DNA of 16,186 nt from Streptosporangiaceae bacterium (lineage in GTDB: Bacteria > Actinomycetota > Actinomycetes > Streptosporangiales > Streptosporangiaceae). The DNA lies in the NCBI GenBank assembly GCA_030041195.1, contig JASHOI010000032.1:1-16186 (forward strand), read 5' to 3'. The notes under the pieces are model-generated. The model searched no databases, was not told where the DNA came from, and saw nothing but the letters and a program-made list of their open reading frames with translations. Both the position numbers and the translations under genes were made by a program. This document shows, piece by piece, positions 14,277 through 16,186 of the stretch (the first letter of the stretch is position 1; each line of letters opens with the position of its first letter).

Positions 14277-14287
14277 TGCCCGCATTG
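14274..14287. promoter_or_regulatory. Perfect palindrome over the -35 box, possible operator
   Basis: CAATGC-CC-GCATTG is an inverted repeat with 6-bp arms and a 2-bp centre. It overlaps the first bases of the TTGACG -35 box of the carotenoid oxygenase operon. The tiny loop argues against an RNA hairpin and for a protein-binding site, though a 14-bp palindrome can occur by chance. Confidence 0.4.
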
Positions 14288-14314
14288 TGGCTGGATGTGC
14301 CCGAGGGTGCGCTG

Positions 14315-14866
14315 CTAGCCCGGACCTGTACTGCGCGCGCCGACGAGCTCCTCGAGGCCGTAGCGCTGCACGTGCTCCGGGTCGGTCAGGCTGAGCGCCC
14401 GCAGTCCTTCGTCCGCCAGCCGGGCGTTGATCTCGTCGAAGTTTTCCTGCACGATCTGTTTCTCCGCGTCCGTGATCTTGCCCTTGTGCGGCTTGCCCGC
14501 GTGCGCGATGTCGCCGTAGTTGGTGCGGTCGCCGCGAGTCGGCGCCGCCGCGGCGCGGGCACCGCGCCTGGCCGGCCGGGCGGTGGCCAGCAGCTCACTC
14601 ATCGGGGTGTCGGTGGCTAGCTGGTCGAACGATCCCTCGTCCATGGTCACCCGGCGCGGCTCGTCCTCGCCGGGCAGATAGAGGTCGACGACGGCCACGC
14701 GCAGCCCCGCCTTGTCGATCGCCCTGGCCTCATCGATCAGCGCCTCGATCTCCACCGGGCCATCGCCGAGCTCGGGATGCTCGTGCACCACGATGCGCGC
14801 GAGCGCGTCGTCGCTGGCGATGATCTCTCCGCTGAGGTCGCTGAACTTGACGGTCTTCTGGCCCAC
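14315..14866 (-). CDS. Actinobacterial protein of unknown function (183 aa)
   Basis: I do not recognise a characterised family. There are three parts. Residues 1-90 are an acidic, probably beta-rich domain (GQKTVKFSDLSGEII, then ALARIVVHEHPELGDGPVEI, VAVVDLYLPGEDEPRRVTM and FDQLA). Residues about 95-115 are an Arg/Ala-rich linker. A lysine-containing C-terminal part (GKPHKGKITDAEKQIVQENFDEINARLADEGLRAL) ends the protein. An N-domain, basic linker and C-terminal helical domain broadly recalls the layout of Lsr2-type nucleoid proteins, but I see no Lsr2 RGR motif, so this is only a resemblance. The GTG start at 14866 is set by AGGAGG 8 nt upstream; the 23 codons before it are not likely to be translated. 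A TTGACA box lies upstream. Confidence 0.72.
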   Translation of the reverse strand: MGQKTVKFSDLSGEIIASDDALARIVVHEHPELGDGPVEIEALIDEARAIDKAGLRVAVVDLYLPGEDEPRRVTMDEGSFDQLATDTPMSELLATARPARRGARAAAAPTRGDRTNYGDIAHAGKPHKGKITDAEKQIVQENFDEINARLADEGLRALSLTDPEHVQRYGLEELVGARSTGPG

Positions 14867-14874
14867 TTTGCACG

Positions 14875-14880
14875 CCTCCT
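14875..14880 (-). promoter_or_regulatory. Strong ribosome binding site fixing a GTG start
   Basis: AGGAGG on the minus strand lies 8 nt before the GTG at 14866. It marks that codon as the start of the 183-aa protein rather than the more upstream in-frame start at 14935. Confidence 0.75.
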
Positions 14881-14906
14881 GCGTCTTGTGTCCGCACGTC
14901 GTGCTC

Positions 14907-14935
14907 ACGATCCCGTACGGCACCGTCGCTGTCAA
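14907..14935 (-). promoter_or_regulatory. Likely promoter of the 183-aa protein gene
   Basis: A consensus -35 box TTGACA (14935-14930) is followed after 17 bp by GATCGT (14912-14907), a weak -10 matching only at the key A and last T. The leader would be about 35 nt and would include the AGGAGG site. Confidence 0.5.
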
Positions 14936-14991
14936 ACATGCATTCGACTTCCGCGCGTCGCGGCCAGAGTGGTTCGATCAAAATATGGAAT

Positions 14992-15003
14992 GGCTGGCCA
15001 GCC
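14992..15003 (-). terminator. Weak terminator candidate after the DUF574 methyltransferase gene
   Basis: GGCTGGCCAGCC is a perfect 12-bp palindrome lying 15 bp past the stop of the methyltransferase gene. On the minus strand it is followed by an AT-rich tract ending in TTTT. The usable stem is short (4 bp with a 4-nt loop), so confidence is low. Confidence 0.3.
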
Positions 15004-15018
15004 GCGAGAACGCCGGGA

Positions 15019-15843
15019 TCAGGGCCGCCTTGCCACGCCGCAGTAGAGCACGCGCGACCCGTCGCTGTCGGCCGCGACTGGATCTTCGGCACCCCACAAG
15101 CCGACGTGGCACACGGCGGGGTCGGCACCGTCGTACGGGGAGACAAGCTCAAGCCCGTCGAAGAACCGCTCCACCTCCGCCCGGGAGCGCGGATAGAGGG
15201 GCTGCGAGGCGCGGGCGTAGAGCTCCAGCCCGGCCTGGACCATGCGGGGCGGAAGATTATCGAAGGTGGAGTGGGAAAGCGCCAGATAGCTCCCGGGCGC
15301 GACCGCGGCCATGTAGCGCGCCACCAGTCCGCACGGATCCTCGTCGTCGGCAACGAAGTGGGCCACCGAGGTCACCAGCAGCCCGGCCGGCTTACCGAAG
15401 TCGATGAGCTTTCGCAGCTCGGGATCGCCGAGCAGGCCGTCTGGGTCGCGCAGGTCCGCCTCGATGAACCCGGTGCTCCCGTCGCCGGCGAGCAGGCCCT
15501 TAGCGTGCGCGGTCACCATCGGGTCGTTGTCCACGTACAACACGCGCGCGTCCGCGGCCACCTTCTGCACGGCCTCGTGTGTGTTGCCCTTGGTCGGCAG
15601 TCCGGACCCGATGTCGATGAACTGGCGGATCCCGCGCTCCGCCATCCACCGGGCAGCACGCTGATGAAAGCCACGGTTCGCCCATGCCGCATCGGACAGT
15701 TCGGGCATCAGGACCCGCATTTTCTCCGCCGCGTCGCGGTCTACCTGGAAATTGTTCTCTCCGCCCAGGTAGTAGTCGTACAACCGCGCCGGGCTCGGCA
15801 CCGTCGGGTCCACGCCAGCGGGAATCCGCTGGGCATCATTCAT
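15019..15843 (-). CDS. SAM-dependent methyltransferase, DUF574 / Methyltransf_19 family
   Basis: A 274-aa protein of the actinobacteria-rich DUF574 (PF04672) methyltransferase family. It has the family opening PSPARLYDYYLGGENNFQVDR (residues 16-36), motif I FIDIGSGLPTKGNTHE (76-91) and the acidic loop VLYVDNDPMV (102-111). FIEADLRDPDGLL, LVTSVAHFVADDEDP and LALSHSTFD follow, with a C-terminal region of LYPRSRAEVERFFDGLELV. Its members occur in many copies per genome in actinomycetes, and their substrates are mostly unknown; some lie in natural-product clusters. The ATG at 15843 was chosen because GGAGG lies 5 nt upstream; an in-frame ATG at 15855 contains that site and is less likely. No neighbouring gene suggests a pathway. 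Confidence 0.93.
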   Translation of the reverse strand: MNDAQRIPAGVDPTVPSPARLYDYYLGGENNFQVDRDAAEKMRVLMPELSDAAWANRGFHQRAARWMAERGIRQFIDIGSGLPTKGNTHEAVQKVAADARVLYVDNDPMVTAHAKGLLAGDGSTGFIEADLRDPDGLLGDPELRKLIDFGKPAGLLVTSVAHFVADDEDPCGLVARYMAAVAPGSYLALSHSTFDNLPPRMVQAGLELYARASQPLYPRSRAEVERFFDGLELVSPYDGADPAVCHVGLWGAEDPVAADSDGSRVLYCGVARRP

Positions 15844-15909
15844 TTCGGCCTCCATCGGGACTCTCTGCTCAAAGTCTGGCAGCGCGCGCCACGCGGGACG
15901 AAACCGGCC

Positions 15910-15937
15910 TGCGGTCAGATACCCGGCGCTGACCGCA
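15910..15937 (-). terminator. Hairpin with 9-bp perfect stem downstream of the last gene
   Basis: TGCGGTCAG (15910-15918) and CTGACCGCA (15929-15937) are perfect inverted repeats around a 10-nt loop, 24 bp past the stop codon at 15962. No U-run follows on the minus strand. It may be a U-less terminator of the actinobacterial kind, or an operator upstream of the DUF574 methyltransferase gene. Confidence 0.5.
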
Positions 15938-15961
15938 CGGCCGCTGGCCCGGCCGCGAGCG

Positions 15962-16186
15962 CTACCTCGGGGAAGCCGCCGCCCAGTTCGCCACCTGCGG
16001 GGACCGGCGGCGCAGATCCTGGCGAACGTCGTTGCCGAGGTGACGGGTTTCGATCCGGTTCAGCGCCGCGCCGGCGATCGCCCCGGTGAGCAGCGGCCCG
16101 AGCGACATGGCGCCGCGCGCGGCCCGCGCGATGAGCCGCCGCTGCAGCCGCCTGCGCAGCGGCGAGCCCGCCACCACGACGAGCCC
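15962..16186 (-). CDS. Unidentified protein, C-terminal part only
   Basis: The last 74 codons of a gene entering from the right edge. It shows a basic segment (PLRRRLQRRLIARAARG), then a small-residue helix (SLGPLLTGAIAGAALNRIETR) and a polar tail (HLGNDVRQDLRR). A glycine/alanine helix followed by N-R and a short basic end slightly recalls the C-terminus of EcsC-family proteins, but this is too little to name it. The frame is open to the window edge, so the start lies outside. Confidence 0.55.
   Translation of the reverse strand, partial: GLVVVAGSPLRRRLQRRLIARAARGAMSLGPLLTGAIAGAALNRIETRHLGNDVRQDLRRRSPQVANWAAASPR

Noticed and set aside
14938..16089. A 383-codon open frame on the + strand
   Set aside because: It lies opposite the DUF574 methyltransferase, which has clear motifs and a ribosome binding site. 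The frame's composition is typical of an antisense shadow.
1..16186. Mobile elements, CRISPR arrays, tRNA or rRNA genes, toxin-antitoxin pairs
   Set aside because: I found no transposase or integrase motifs, terminal repeats, spaced repeats or cloverleaf-like sequence. The RHH gene has no adjacent toxin-like small gene.

Overview
The window is GC-rich, densely coded chromosomal DNA from an actinobacterium. The signs are strong G/C bias at third codon positions, frequent GTG starts, candidate leaderless promoters (TANNNT 6-7 nt before the start codon), a bacterial-luciferase-like (LLM class, probably F420-dependent) oxidoreductase, a DUF574 (Methyltransf_19) methyltransferase, and an MarR regulator of an actinomycete type. 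I cannot place the genus from sequence alone. I see no insertion sequence, phage gene, CRISPR array, tRNA or rRNA, and no base-composition break suggesting an island.

Layout, left to right. (1) 1-1002: the 3' end of pdxS (vitamin B6 synthesis) runs into a convergent metallo-beta-lactamase-fold hydrolase. (2) 1067-6091, + strand: glgX (glycogen debranching) followed by a large polytopic membrane protein of YfhO/GT-C type. (3) 6112-8233, - strand: a probable ribbon-helix-helix protein with a repeated AT-rich upstream region, then a class I methyltransferase translationally coupled (TGATG) to an upstream nucleotidyltransferase-fold gene. (4) 8264-9734: an MarR regulator and a divergent TPR gene around a perfect 11-bp inverted repeat that covers the TPR promoter. 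(5) 9731-11972: a stand-alone LigD-type 3'-phosphoesterase, divergent from an LLM-class oxidoreductase, followed by a second TPR protein. (6) 11969-14287, - strand: a multi-pass membrane protein and a carotenoid cleavage oxygenase in one coupled operon behind a TTGACG-N17-TACGAT promoter. (7) 14315-16186, - strand: an unknown 183-aa protein, a DUF574 methyltransferase, and the 3' end of an unidentified gene.

Most genes are single transcription units or two-gene operons and do not form one pathway. Three pairs look functionally linked by architecture: MarR with the divergent TPR gene (shared operator), nucleotidyltransferase with methyltransferase (overlapping stop/start), and the membrane protein with the carotenoid oxygenase (8-bp overlap). 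Both TPR genes end in a CTAG whose palindrome gives stop codons to two convergent genes. No intergenic gap exceeds about 160 bp. I do not see a clearly new multi-gene system. The best leads are the MarR/TPR switch, the RHH gene with its tandem upstream repeats, and the solo phosphoesterase that lacks an expected active-site Tyr.
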